From NCBI RefSeq assembly GCF_001514125.1, contig NZ_KQ948564.1, positions 144,232 through 208,231 on the forward strand: a stretch of DNA of 64,000 nucleotides, in the 5' to 3' direction. The DNA comes from Streptomyces longwoodensis. GTDB lineage: Bacteria > Actinomycetota > Actinomycetes > Streptomycetales > Streptomycetaceae. Below the pieces are notes generated by a model, which worked only from the letters and a program-made list of their open reading frames with translations, had not been told where the DNA came from and ran no database searches. Shown here piece by piece: positions 16,281-24,647 of the stretch. Within the stretch, counting starts at the first letter, position 1. Every line of letters begins with the position of its first letter. Made by a program: the position numbers and the translations under genes.

Positions 16281-17204
16281 TCAGAGGAGTCCGGCCTCGA
16301 CCAGGTGCCGCCGCACCTCCGCCACCTCGGCGGGGGACAGCGGCACCTGGGGCTCCGCCGTGGCGGGGCAGGCGATCACGCCGCGCAGGTGCAGCGCCGC
16401 CTTGAACGCGCCCAGCGCGGACGAGCCGGCCCCCATCCGGCCCGCGCCGACGTGGACCAGGCCGTACAGCGCGCAGAGCCGTTCCTGTGCGGCGCGGGCC
16501 TCCTCCCGGCGTCCGGCCCGGCACAGCCGGTCCAGGCGGACGTAGCCGTCCGGGTCGACGTTGGCGAGGCCGGGCACGGCCCCGTGGGCGCCCAGCGCGA
16601 GGGCCGCGTCGACCAGCAGTTCGGAGCCGGTCAGGGCGCTGAACCCGGGCAGGTGGCGGGTGCCGGTGACCACGTCGCGGAAGCCGGCCAGGTCGCCGCT
16701 GGAGTCCTTCAGCCCCGCCACCACCCCGTCCGACGCCAACTGCACGACGAGGTCGGCGGACAGCTTGGTGGGGATCGCGGACGGCAGGTCGTACGCGAGC
16801 ACCGGGACCGGGCTCGCCGCGGCGGCCAGCCGGAAGTGGCGGGCCGTCTCCGCCGGCCCGAGCCGGGCGTAGAACGGGGAGATCACGACCACCGCGTCCG
16901 CGCCCGCCGCCGTCACCGACGCGATGTGCTCCAGCACCCGGGGCGTGGTCGTGTCGATCGCCCCGGCCAGCACGGGCAGCTGCCCGCCCAGGTGCCCGGT
17001 GACCGCCTCCACCACCCGCCGCCGCTGCCCGTCGGTCAGGAAAGCGGCCTCCGACGTCGTCCCGAGCAGGAACAGGCCGTCCACCCCGGCGGCCACCAGG
17101 TGGTCGGCCAGCCGCAGCAGCGAGTCCACGTCCACCTCGCCGTCCGGGTCCAGCGGGGTGCAGACGGGCGGGATCACACCGGTGAGCGGGGCGGGGAGCG
17201 ACAT
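16281..17204 (-). CDS. Dihydrodipicolinate synthase/N-acetylneuraminate lyase family protein
   Basis: A class I aldolase of 307 residues. The Schiff-base Lys lies in VAGLKDSSGD (near residue 160) and the catalytic Tyr in VLAYDLPS. The substrate-binding motif GTTSE replaces the usual GTTGE. The core dapA of an actinomycete normally has GTTGE and an adjacent dapB or rnj, which are absent here, so this is more likely a catabolic lyase. The facing sialidase gene makes N-acetylneuraminate a plausible substrate, but they are convergent and not an operon. AGGAGG precedes the ATG. Confidence 0.85.
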   Translation of the reverse strand: MSLPAPLTGVIPPVCTPLDPDGEVDVDSLLRLADHLVAAGVDGLFLLGTTSEAAFLTDGQRRRVVEAVTGHLGGQLPVLAGAIDTTTPRVLEHIASVTAAGADAVVVISPFYARLGPAETARHFRLAAAASPVPVLAYDLPSAIPTKLSADLVVQLASDGVVAGLKDSSGDLAGFRDVVTGTRHLPGFSALTGSELLVDAALALGAHGAVPGLANVDPDGYVRLDRLCRAGRREEARAAQERLCALYGLVHVGAGRMGAGSSALGAFKAALHLRGVIACPATAEPQVPLSPAEVAEVRRHLVEAGLL

Positions 17205-17228
17205 GGTCCTCCTGGTGCCGGGCGGACC

Positions 17229-18170
17229 CTACGGGAGGGTGCGCTGGTACGACGGGTCGTGGTCCGAGTCGTACACCAGCTTGCCCGAGGAGTCGTAGCC
17301 CTTGACGTGCGGCGCCGCCGTGACCTGCCGGTCCAGCTCGCCCGCGGCGACGAACCAGCCGTGGTCCAGCACGGCCCGGGCCGTCGCGCCGCCGTAGGAC
17401 ACGGTCACCTTCGCCACCGACGGCTCCACCGTGCCGACGGCCCCCCAGCGGAACGGCAGCTTCCAGTGGCCGCTGTCCAGCAGCGACTGCTGGTACAGCT
17501 TGCCGCCGTTCATGTCGGGGAAGACCGGCCCGGGACCGTCGCCGGACAGGGCGCCGCCGCTGGTGTTCATGGCGGTCACCGCGCCGTCCACCAGCTTGCA
17601 GATCAGCCGGTACGACGACGAGACGGCCACCAGGAACCGCCCGTCACCGGGGGAGTTGGAGTCGCCCGTGCTGCGCTGGGCGAGAAGGATCCGGTAGTCG
17701 GCGGGCACGCCCAGGGATTCGGCACCCGCGGTCGTGTCGCCCTCCCGGCCGTAGACGAGGCACTTGGCCAGGCCGTCCGCGGCCTGCTCGAACGTGATGC
17801 CGTCCAGCAACTGCCCCGGCGTGGCGGGCCGTCCGGGCCCGGCGGGCGTCGCCGCGGCCGTCGGCGAGGGGGTCCGCGAGGCGCCGGCCGACGGCTTTGC
17901 CGCCGCCGGGCCGGCGCCCCGTCCCCCGCTCCCCCCGGCCCACGCGTACGCCCCCACGGGCGCCACCGCCAGCACGGCCAGTGCCAGCCCGGCGACCGCC
18001 AGCCGGCGCCGCCGCTCCAGCACGCCCCGCCGCCGGATCACCGGGTACGGCGCCGGCGCGGGGTGGAAGGCGTAGGCGTCCTCGGCGAGCAGCCGGCGCA
18101 GGCGCTCCTCGAAGTCCCGCATCCCCTCGCCGTCCTGGTCCTCTTCCGTCGTGCGCGGTTCCTCGCTCAC
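17229..18170 (-). CDS. Single-span membrane protein coupled to an ECF sigma factor
   Basis: A 313-residue protein I do not recognise by function. The cytoplasmic N-terminus (about 1-60; MRDFEERLRRLLAEDAYAFHP) precedes one transmembrane helix (RLAVAGLALAVLAVAPVGAY), a Pro/Ala/Thr-rich linker, then an extracytoplasmic domain with an early Cys pair. It begins at GTG overlapping the sigma gene stop (GTGA) with GGGAGG upstream, so translation is coupled. Position and topology suggest an anti-sigma or sensor role, although no zinc-binding anti-sigma motif (HxxxCxxC) is visible. It could instead be the sigma factor's target. Confidence 0.7.
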   Translation of the reverse strand: MSEEPRTTEEDQDGEGMRDFEERLRRLLAEDAYAFHPAPAPYPVIRRRGVLERRRRLAVAGLALAVLAVAPVGAYAWAGGSGGRGAGPAAAKPSAGASRTPSPTAAATPAGPGRPATPGQLLDGITFEQAADGLAKCLVYGREGDTTAGAESLGVPADYRILLAQRSTGDSNSPGDGRFLVAVSSSYRLICKLVDGAVTAMNTSGGALSGDGPGPVFPDMNGGKLYQQSLLDSGHWKLPFRWGAVGTVEPSVAKVTVSYGGATARAVLDHGWFVAAGELDRQVTAAPHVKGYDSSGKLVYDSDHDPSYQRTLP

Positions 18171-18706
18171 CGCTCGCCTCCCTGACCCGCGGCCCTCGTG
18201 GACGCGCCCACCGCCGGGGCCAGCCCCGGGCAGGCACGCAGCTTGGCCAGGCCCTTGGACGCCTGGCTCTTGACCGTGCCCGGCGAACAGCCGAGCACCT
18301 CGGCGACCTCCGCCTCGGACAGGTCCTCCCAGTAGCGCAGGACCACCACCGCCCGCTGCTTCGGCGGCAGGGCGGCCAGCGCGTCGAGGAGAACCCCGCG
18401 CTCCTCGACGCGACCGGCGCCCTCGTCCCGCCAGGCCACCTCGGGCGGAGCCGCCGTCAGCGACTCCGTGACCCGGCGCTTGCGGAAGCGGTCGCTGTTG
18501 CAGGTGACGAGCATCCGCCGGACGTACGCCTCCGGGTTGTCGGCGCGCGCCACGCGCCGCCACGAGCGGTACGCCTTGGCCAGCGCGGTCTGTGTCAGGT
18601 CCTCCGCGTGGTGGGCGTCGCCCGTGAGCAGGTACGCGGTACGCACCAGCCGTGACCACCGCGCCCTGACGAACTCCTGGAACTGGTCCTCCAGCCCGTC
18701 CTGCAT
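18167..18706 (-). CDS. ECF sigma factor, SigE/SigM family
   Basis: A 179-residue group IV sigma factor. Region 2 is LVRTAYLLTGDAHHAEDLTQTALAKAY-like (split across residues 15-45) and region 4 is the HTH segment LPPKQRAVVVLRYWEDLSEAE (about 115-160) followed by VAEVLGCSPGTVKSQASKGL. The ATG is chosen because a GAGGAGG sequence lies upstream; a GTG five bases earlier is a poor alternative. It is the first gene of a two-gene unit with the membrane protein, whose GTG overlaps its stop. Confidence 0.92.
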   Translation of the reverse strand: MQDGLEDQFQEFVRARWSRLVRTAYLLTGDAHHAEDLTQTALAKAYRSWRRVARADNPEAYVRRMLVTCNSDRFRKRRVTESLTAAPPEVAWRDEGAGRVEERGVLLDALAALPPKQRAVVVLRYWEDLSEAEVAEVLGCSPGTVKSQASKGLAKLRACPGLAPAVGASTRAAGQGGER

Positions 18707-18856
18707 CCAGCACCCCCTCCTCGCCCACCAGACCACCGGGGGGTGGCGGGGGGTTGCCCGGGGCGCGGAGGTTTTTCGGGGGCGGCGCCGGTTGCCCGGC
18801 GAGCGGGGCGTGCGCTCGGATGGGAGCCCGGTCGGAGGAGGGGAGCGTGAAGGTCG

Positions 18857-19324
18857 ATGGGGAGTGACGGTGGGGTGAGCCCTTGGGAGGCGGGCGGGGC
18901 CGGGGTGCTGCGGCTGCCGTCCGGGCGGCTGGTGCGCGGACGGGGGCTGCGGCGGGGGCCGGGGACCAGCGGTCCGGACCCGACGTACGGGCTCTACCTG
19001 CTCGGCGGGCCGCCGCCGGCCGTCCCCTGGGAGGCGCGCTGGATCCGCTGGCCCGACTTCCGGCTGCCCGCCGACCCGGACGCGGCGGCCGACGCGCTCA
19101 CCGAGGCGTGGCGGCGCGCCGCGACCGGGCGGGTGGAGGTCGCCTGCGGTGGCGGGCGCGGCCGGACGGGGACGGCGCTGGCGTGTCTGGCGGTGCTGGA
19201 CGGCGTCCCGGCGGAGGAGGCGGTGGCCTACGTGCGCCGGCACTACCACCGGCGCGCGGTGGAGACCCCCTGGCAGGCGCGCTACGTACGGCGGTTCGGA
19301 GCGGTAGGGGGACAACGCCCCTGA
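18857..19324 (+). CDS. Small protein-tyrosine-phosphatase-like protein
   Basis: A 155-residue protein with the Cys-based phosphatase signature CGGGRGRTG (C-x5-R) near residue 98, followed by a helix (TALACLAVLDGVPAEEAVAY). The general-acid Asp is probably in WPDFRLPAD. There is no signal peptide. Substrates cannot be predicted; actinobacterial relatives act on phosphotyrosine or lipid phosphates. GGAGG lies about 15 bases upstream of the ATG. It runs divergently from the sigma factor gene. Confidence 0.75.
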   Translation: MGSDGGVSPWEAGGAGVLRLPSGRLVRGRGLRRGPGTSGPDPTYGLYLLGGPPPAVPWEARWIRWPDFRLPADPDAAADALTEAWRRAATGRVEVACGGGRGRTGTALACLAVLDGVPAEEAVAYVRRHYHRRAVETPWQARYVRRFGAVGGQRP

Positions 19325-19339
19325 TGCTCAGGGAAGTTG

Positions 19340-19383
19340 ACCGGAACCGGCGCCGCTCCGAGGTCGACGGCACCGGTTCCGGT
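19340..19383. terminator. Bidirectional terminator hairpin
   Basis: Sixteen-base arms with one mismatch (ACCGGAACCGGCGCCG at 19340-19355; CGGCACCGGTTCCGGT at 19368-19383) between two convergent genes, the phosphatase-like gene and the acetyltransferase. No U-run on either side. Confidence 0.75.
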
Positions 19384-19412
19384 TCCGGTCACAGGCTCAC
19401 CCGCTCCCGCGT

Positions 19413-19931
19413 TCACAGGGCCAGGGTCATCAGCAGGCGGTGCTCGCCCGGGCCGAAGTAGTCGCGCACGGGGCCGCCGGGGGACGGGGTGAAGCCGAGG
19501 GAGTCGTAGAGCGCGACGGCGGTGGCGTTGTCGGGCTCGACGGACAGCACCACGGTGTGCGCGCCCCGGCCGCGCAGGTGGCTCAGCACCTCGGTCATCA
19601 GCTGCCGCCCCCACCCCTGCCGGCGCATCTCCGCCGTGACGGCGAGGCTGAGGATCCAGCTCTCGGCGTCGTCGGTGCCGGTGGACATCACGTAGCCCCT
19701 GAGCTCGCCGTCGCCGTCCTCCAGCACGAACATGTGCTCACGGAAGGCGTCGAAGAACTGGCGCACCACGAAGAATGGATAGGGCGCGGCCGGAAATGCC
19801 TCCTTGTCGACACGGACGATCTCGGGTAGGTCCGTCTCGGTGACCGCTCTGATCCGTGCTGGTCTATTCCGTGCGGTCCGGCTCAGAAACGAACCCGGGG
19901 CCGACGGATAGCGATCCCTGGGAGGAATCAT
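19413..19931 (-). CDS. GNAT-family N-acetyltransferase
   Basis: A 172-residue GNAT acetyltransferase. The acetyl-CoA loop is RRQGWGRQLM (motif A, near residue 105), followed by the C-terminal motif B region DNATAVALYDSLGF, as in RimI-like enzymes. The substrate is unknown. AAGGGGA precedes the ATG by six bases. It is divergent from the methyltransferase gene at 20040, sharing a 108-base promoter region. Confidence 0.88.
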   Translation of the reverse strand: MIPPRDRYPSAPGSFLSRTARNRPARIRAVTETDLPEIVRVDKEAFPAAPYPFFVVRQFFDAFREHMFVLEDGDGELRGYVMSTGTDDAESWILSLAVTAEMRRQGWGRQLMTEVLSHLRGRGAHTVVLSVEPDNATAVALYDSLGFTPSPGGPVRDYFGPGEHRLLMTLAL

Positions 19932-20028
19932 GAGTTCCCCTTAAGTACGCATCGGACCTTGCGTGATTACCTTATGATCGTCCATGATTGCCCCATGTGG
20001 GCAGGTCCTACAACCCCCGGGCTGCTGC

Positions 20029-20034
20029 TAGGCT
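20029..20034 (+). promoter_or_regulatory. Probable -10 of the methyltransferase/P-loop operon
   Basis: TAGGCT ends five bases before the ATG at 20040, so the mRNA is probably leaderless. The same hexamer precedes the leuA leader. No -35 consensus at the right distance. This would be the single promoter for genes up to about 26.7 kb. Confidence 0.5.
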
Positions 20035-20039
20035 GAACC

Positions 20040-20816
20040 ATGACCTCGGGACCGCACACCGCTGAGCAGCCGACGCTCAATAAGGATGTTCCATGGGACT
20101 CCTTTGACCCCGGTGCGTACATCGGCAATAACTACCTCGACATGAAGGCCGTGGACGAGGAGATCGTTTCCCGTGTACGCGATCATTTCAGTGATCGGCT
20201 GCGGGGGAGCGGCCGGGTCCTGGCGGGGATCGACGTCGGTGCGGGTCCCAACCTCTACCCCTCGCTCGCCATGCTCCCGTGGTGCGAACGCATCACCCTG
20301 CTGGAGTGGTCGGCGAACAACATCGAGTACCTGGAGCGCCAGCGGCCCAGTTACGACGCGCACTGGGAGCCGTTCTGGAAGGTGCTGCGCGAGGACCGGG
20401 CATACCGAGGGTTCGATCCCAAGGCTTATTTTCGTAGGGCCGCCGAACCCGTTCAGGGCAGCCTTTTCGACCTCTGCCGGAAAGATCCGCAATGGGACGT
20501 CGGGACCATGTTCTTCGTCGCCGAGTCCATCACTGAATCCCTGGAAGAATTCCGGCGCGGAGTCAGCTGCTTCATGCACGTCCTGAGGCCCGGCGCGCCT
20601 TTCGCCGCCGCGTTCATGGAGCATTCCGAGGGGTATCGGGTGGGCGATCTGGAATTCCCGGCCACCTATGAAATCGACACCACCGAGGTGCTGACCGCGT
20701 TCCAGAAATTCGCCTACATCGACAAGAAAGACGTGCACCGCATGGCCGACGTCGGCCATCTCGTGCGCCACGGGCACACCGGAATGATTCTCGTCTGCGG
20801 CCGCCGGAAGGAATGA
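20040..20816 (+). CDS. NNMT/PNMT-like SAM-dependent methyltransferase (SCO2525 family)
   Basis: A 258-residue class I methyltransferase. The layout matches the NNMT/PNMT/TEMT small-molecule N-methyltransferases: an N-terminal substrate helix (YIGNNYLDMKAVDEE), SAM motif I IDVGAGPNLYPSLAM, acidic motif TLLEWSANNIEYLER, a YDAHWEPFWKVL segment, FFVAESITESLEEF and the end FAAAFMEHSEGYRVG. These animal enzymes methylate nicotinamide or amines; the bacterial substrate is unknown. It heads a co-directional block; the next gene starts 51 bases later. Codon use is less GC-biased than neighbours in parts (gaa, att, ttt), suggesting lower expression or separate history. Confidence 0.88.
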   Translation: MTSGPHTAEQPTLNKDVPWDSFDPGAYIGNNYLDMKAVDEEIVSRVRDHFSDRLRGSGRVLAGIDVGAGPNLYPSLAMLPWCERITLLEWSANNIEYLERQRPSYDAHWEPFWKVLREDRAYRGFDPKAYFRRAAEPVQGSLFDLCRKDPQWDVGTMFFVAESITESLEEFRRGVSCFMHVLRPGAPFAAAFMEHSEGYRVGDLEFPATYEIDTTEVLTAFQKFAYIDKKDVHRMADVGHLVRHGHTGMILVCGRRKE

Positions 20817-20867
20817 CCGGCCTCCTTTTCGCCGCCAGGGAGTCGGGCCTGTTTGAGGGGAATGGGC

Positions 20868-22730
20868 ATGCAGATCAAACCGCGTCAGAACCTGCTCGAG
20901 GTGTGGCAGTCAGTGGCCCGCCACTCCTTCGAGGACGGGGAGTGGGACTGGGGTGAGGCGGGAGGGCGCAGCAGTGTCGCCGACGCGGAGCGGCTGCTCT
21001 GCCTGCTGTACCCGGCGACGGAGATCACCTCGTTCCGCCTGGACGACCCGGACACCACCCAGGAGGACGTGGAGCGGGCCCTGCGCGCCGCGGGCGACTC
21101 CGCGGAGATCCCCGGCAACCTGGTGAAGGTCCTCACCGCGTTCATGGACCGGCACCGCACCGGCGACAGCCCCACCTTCTCCGGCGGCCACTACTTCACC
21201 GCCGCGGACCCCGCCCAGGAGCTGGCCAAGGAGCAGCGCGAGACCGGCGTGGTCGACTCCTACTCGATGTCGGTCACGCTGTGCCTGGCCACCCTCGGCT
21301 TCCTCAAGGTGTACCGGACCAAGACCCAGCGCCCGAGCACCCTGGAGCTGATCGACCGGCTCCAGGAGGCCACCAGCACCCGGCTGACCGCCGCCATGGT
21401 CGCCCTGCTGCGCTCCTTCACGGTCAACGTCGTCGACGTGCCCTCCCCGCAGGGCCAGTCCCTGGTCCGGCTGCTGGGCCAGGGCCGGCTCTCCGAACGG
21501 CAGGTCGTGCAGCGCTTCCAGGACCGCTTCAAGGCCCTGCGCGCCGTCATCAGCGAAAGCGTCACCCTCGGCCTCGACAGCGACATCGCCGACCAACTGC
21601 GCAACGACAACCGCCTGTTCGAGTGCGGCTGGTCCTGGAGCGTGGTGCGCGACGCCCCCGAGGTGGAGACCGGCGAACCGGTCGGCAAGCAGCCCCAGGG
21701 CGTCGCCGGCGCGGTGCCCTACCTGTACTTCACCGTCGTCGCCCTCGACGGCATCCCCGACCTGTTCTCCGAGCGCACCCTCGTCCTCGGCCTGCTCAAC
21801 GCCGAACAGCAGAAGCTCGCCGACGCGCTCCGGCTGCGCTGGGAGATCACCCAGCAGTACTGGTCGGCCATCGCCCGCTTCGGCGACGGCACCTGGCCGC
21901 TGGAGGAGATCCCCTGGCGCACCACGCTCCAGCAGCTGGAGTCCGAGTACTTCTCCCTGTCCGTGGCCTCCATCCTGGTGCACGACCTGGTCCGCCGCCG
22001 CGCCACCGACGACGACCTCACCCGCACCGTCGCCGTCATGGAGCGCCTCGCCGAACGCGGCCGCATCACCAGCGGCATGACCCGTGACGACCCGGCGATC
22101 GCCCTGCACAACCCGGGCATCAGCCTGCCGCTGCTCGGCAGCGAGGACATCGGCCCGGCCATGAAGTGGACCATGTCCGACTTCTCCGCGCAGCTGCTCA
22201 AACGGACGGTGCAGCTGTGCTCGCTGTCCCGGCGCAGCGACGCCCAGGACCGGCTGCTCCGGCTCGCCGAGGACATCCTCGAACACCTCTGGCAGCGCCG
22301 CATCGCCGACGGGTCCGGCACCGGCCTGTGGGACAACGTCCACGCCGTCTACCCCGAGTCGCCGACCCGCCAGGGCGGCCCGGTCCCCCAGGGCATCTCC
22401 TGGAGCGTCACCGAGCGCGTCACCGAGTGCATGGTCGCCGCGTACGGCCTGTACGCCCAGCCACCGATCCGCAGCGCCCAACTCGCCGGCCTCGCCCGGG
22501 AGATGATCAGTGAGGCGGCCCACCTGTTCGGCAAGGTGCAGATGGACCAGCCCGCGCCGCCCGCCAAGAGCCGGCAGGGCGAGGCCATGATGGCCGTCGA
22601 GGTCGACCTGCGCCGCGCCCGTGCCCTCGTCGACGTCCAGCCCGGCACCGCCTACGCGCTGGCCCTCGGGGTGCTCACCCGGCTCGACTCCCTGGCGCGC
22701 GCCCGGGAGAACACCGGCTCGGGGGTGTGA
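20868..22730 (+). CDS. SCO2524-family protein of unknown function
   Basis: A 620-residue cytoplasmic protein with no recognisable catalytic motif. It is mostly alpha-helical, beginning MQIKPRQNLLEVWQSVARHS. It has a long helical middle (QQKLADALRLRWEITQQYWS) and a C-terminus typical of a scaffold (ALALGVLTRLDSLARARENT). No signal peptide or membrane helix. I chose ATG at 20868, where GAGGGG is seven bases upstream; ATG at 20862 leaves only two bases. The next gene follows after three bases. The family is defined in Streptomyces only by co-occurrence with its neighbours. Confidence 0.8.
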   Translation: MQIKPRQNLLEVWQSVARHSFEDGEWDWGEAGGRSSVADAERLLCLLYPATEITSFRLDDPDTTQEDVERALRAAGDSAEIPGNLVKVLTAFMDRHRTGDSPTFSGGHYFTAADPAQELAKEQRETGVVDSYSMSVTLCLATLGFLKVYRTKTQRPSTLELIDRLQEATSTRLTAAMVALLRSFTVNVVDVPSPQGQSLVRLLGQGRLSERQVVQRFQDRFKALRAVISESVTLGLDSDIADQLRNDNRLFECGWSWSVVRDAPEVETGEPVGKQPQGVAGAVPYLYFTVVALDGIPDLFSERTLVLGLLNAEQQKLADALRLRWEITQQYWSAIARFGDGTWPLEEIPWRTTLQQLESEYFSLSVASILVHDLVRRRATDDDLTRTVAVMERLAERGRITSGMTRDDPAIALHNPGISLPLLGSEDIGPAMKWTMSDFSAQLLKRTVQLCSLSRRSDAQDRLLRLAEDILEHLWQRRIADGSGTGLWDNVHAVYPESPTRQGGPVPQGISWSVTERVTECMVAAYGLYAQPPIRSAQLAGLAREMISEAAHLFGKVQMDQPAPPAKSRQGEAMMAVEVDLRRARALVDVQPGTAYALALGVLTRLDSLARARENTGSGV

Positions 22731-22733
22731 GGC

Positions 22734-23654
22734 GTGCTCGTCTTCGCCGCCTCCGACAAGGGGGGCACCGGCCGCTCGGTCACCAGCGCCAACCTCGCCT
22801 ACCACCGCGCGCTGGACGGGGACGACGTCTGCTACCTGGACTTCGACTTCGGCTCGCCCACCGCCCCGGCCGTCTTCGACCTGCCCGACGTCCTCGCCGA
22901 GGCCGAGGGCAAGGGGCTGCACTCGTACCTGAAGGGCAAGACCGGCGAACCCCTGCGGGTCGACGTGTGGGCCCGCACCGAACACCCCGTGCTGCGCACC
23001 CGGCCCTCCGGGTCCGGCCGCCTGGTGCTGCTGCCCGGCGACCGCACCGGCGGGGAATTCGTCACCGACGAGGAGAACCTGCACCGGTGCGTGGACCTCG
23101 TCCTGCGGTTGAAACGCGAATTCGACGTCATCGTGGTCGACTTGAGCGCCGGCCGCAGTTATGCCATGGACCTCGCACTCGCCGCGACCGTTCCGCGCAG
23201 CGCGCTCGCCCGCATCACCACGCGCTGGCTCGTCTATCACCGCTGGACCCGCCAGCACGTGATGGCGGCCGCCGAACTCGTGTCAGGAAAACAGGGCATT
23301 GTCCGGGCCGGAGTCGCCATGGGCCACGACGAGACGGCCCTTTCCGGATCGATCCGCTTCGTACGGGCCGCCGTGCCCGATCTGCAATCACCGCTGTGGT
23401 CCCAGGCGCGCCCCGAACAATCCGTGTGGATGCACGAACGCGACCGTCAACTGGAAGCAATGGCAGCGGGTTTGGGGATCGGTAAGACCCGCGCGCTGGC
23501 GTCCATTCCGCTGGAACCCGTCCTGCAATGGCGGGAACAGCTCATCACCTACGAGGACGTCGTCGACAGCCGCGTCGCCAACCTCGAGACCTGGCAGGCG
23601 ATGGGGGACCTCGCGCAGCGGCTGGGCGACGACAAGTACTGGGGGCAGCTGTGA
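22734..23654 (+). CDS. ParA/MinD-like protein with a variant P-loop (SCO2523 family)
   Basis: A 306-residue protein of the deviant Walker A (SIMIBI) class. The P-loop SDKGGTGRSVTS keeps the signature Lys9 but has Arg14 where the nucleotide-binding Lys (KGGxGK[ST]) is expected. The switch region DVCYLDFDFGSPTAP and Walker B FDVIVVDLSAGRS are conserved. Normal family members dimerise on ATP and regulate positioning or complex assembly; this substitution probably cripples hydrolysis or changes it. GTG start three bases after the previous stop; its own stop overlaps the GTG of the next gene (GTGA). Confidence 0.85.
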   Translation: MLVFAASDKGGTGRSVTSANLAYHRALDGDDVCYLDFDFGSPTAPAVFDLPDVLAEAEGKGLHSYLKGKTGEPLRVDVWARTEHPVLRTRPSGSGRLVLLPGDRTGGEFVTDEENLHRCVDLVLRLKREFDVIVVDLSAGRSYAMDLALAATVPRSALARITTRWLVYHRWTRQHVMAAAELVSGKQGIVRAGVAMGHDETALSGSIRFVRAAVPDLQSPLWSQARPEQSVWMHERDRQLEAMAAGLGIGKTRALASIPLEPVLQWREQLITYEDVVDSRVANLETWQAMGDLAQRLGDDKYWGQL

Positions 23655-24646
23655 AGGGCTCCCTCCCCGAGGAGGAGACCTCCTTCCGGGAGACCAGCGC
23701 CGAGCCGCACACCGCGTCCGTGCCGTTCTCCCACCTGTCCCTGGAACTGGGGCACTTGTACATGGAGGACTTCGCCGAGGGCCCGGACCGGCTGCGCCGC
23801 CACTTCGCCGCCGTACGGCCCTGGGCGGACGCCGTCCGGGCCGGCGTGGGACCGCTGCCCGAGGGCCGGCGCCCCCGGATCAGCACCTGCTTCCTCGTCG
23901 ACGACTACTTCAGCCGTCTGGCCACCCCGGCCGAGCTGCTCCCGCCGCTGCTCGCCGCCGCCCGCGAGGCCGGCCTGACCATCGACTACCTGGCCCGCGA
24001 GTCCGGCTGCGCCGCACCCGACCCCGCCCACCCGGGCAGCGCGCCGCTCGCCGAGTCCGTGCTGCACCGGCTGGTCGAGTCGCCGCCGCCCGGCAGCACC
24101 GGGTACCGCCCGCCCGTCGGCCGCACCGGCTGGCTCACCAACGGCCGCCGCACCCCCTCGCGGCGCACCTCCGCCGCGCTCGACGCGAGCGACGTCTGGC
24201 AGCCGCCCAGCGAGACCCTCGCCCGGGGCCACTCCGTCTTCATGGACGTCGAGCTGTTCAGCGGCACCGAGGAGGACCGCACCTGGTCCTGCGCCTTCCT
24301 GGCCTCGGTGTGGCAGCTGGCCCGCCTGGGGCTGCTCCGCGACAACGGACGCGCGGTCCTCACCCCCGCCCCGTGGGACCCCGCCGCCTTCCCGGCCGAC
24401 TGGGACGCCCTGCCGCCCGTCGTGCGGCTCACCCCGGACGCGGCGCCGTTCACCGCCTACGGCACGTGCAGCGTGCTCCCGGGCCGCTTCCTGCCCGTCG
24501 AGCACGCCGTACGGGTCGTCCTGGACCAGGTGCAGCTCGAACCCGACGTGCTCGACCAGGCCGCGCGGCGCTCCGAAGCCGAGGGGTACCCGTTACCGGG
24601 CGGGGTCGTCGAGCGCACCTCCTACGTGTTCCCGCCGGGACTGTGA
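23651..24646 (+). CDS. SCO2522-family protein of unknown function
   Basis: A 331-residue protein without a recognisable domain. Notable conserved-looking segments are HLSLELGHLYMEDFAEG near the start, ISTCFLVDDYFSRLATPAEL (a DDYF motif), GYRPPVGRTGWLTNGRRTPS, and WSCAFLASVWQLARLGLLRD. The DDYF pattern and mixed alpha/beta character could belong to an enzyme, but no family can be named. It starts at GTG overlapping the P-loop gene stop and the next gene begins one base after its stop. Confidence 0.8.
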   Translation: MKGSLPEEETSFRETSAEPHTASVPFSHLSLELGHLYMEDFAEGPDRLRRHFAAVRPWADAVRAGVGPLPEGRRPRISTCFLVDDYFSRLATPAELLPPLLAAAREAGLTIDYLARESGCAAPDPAHPGSAPLAESVLHRLVESPPPGSTGYRPPVGRTGWLTNGRRTPSRRTSAALDASDVWQPPSETLARGHSVFMDVELFSGTEEDRTWSCAFLASVWQLARLGLLRDNGRAVLTPAPWDPAAFPADWDALPPVVRLTPDAAPFTAYGTCSVLPGRFLPVEHAVRVVLDQVQLEPDVLDQAARRSEAEGYPLPGGVVERTSYVFPPGL

Positions 24647-24647
24647 C

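Noticed and set aside
23215..23460. Minus-strand ORFs inside the P-loop gene
   Set aside because: Opposite the variant P-loop protein and without homology-like motifs; shadow readings.
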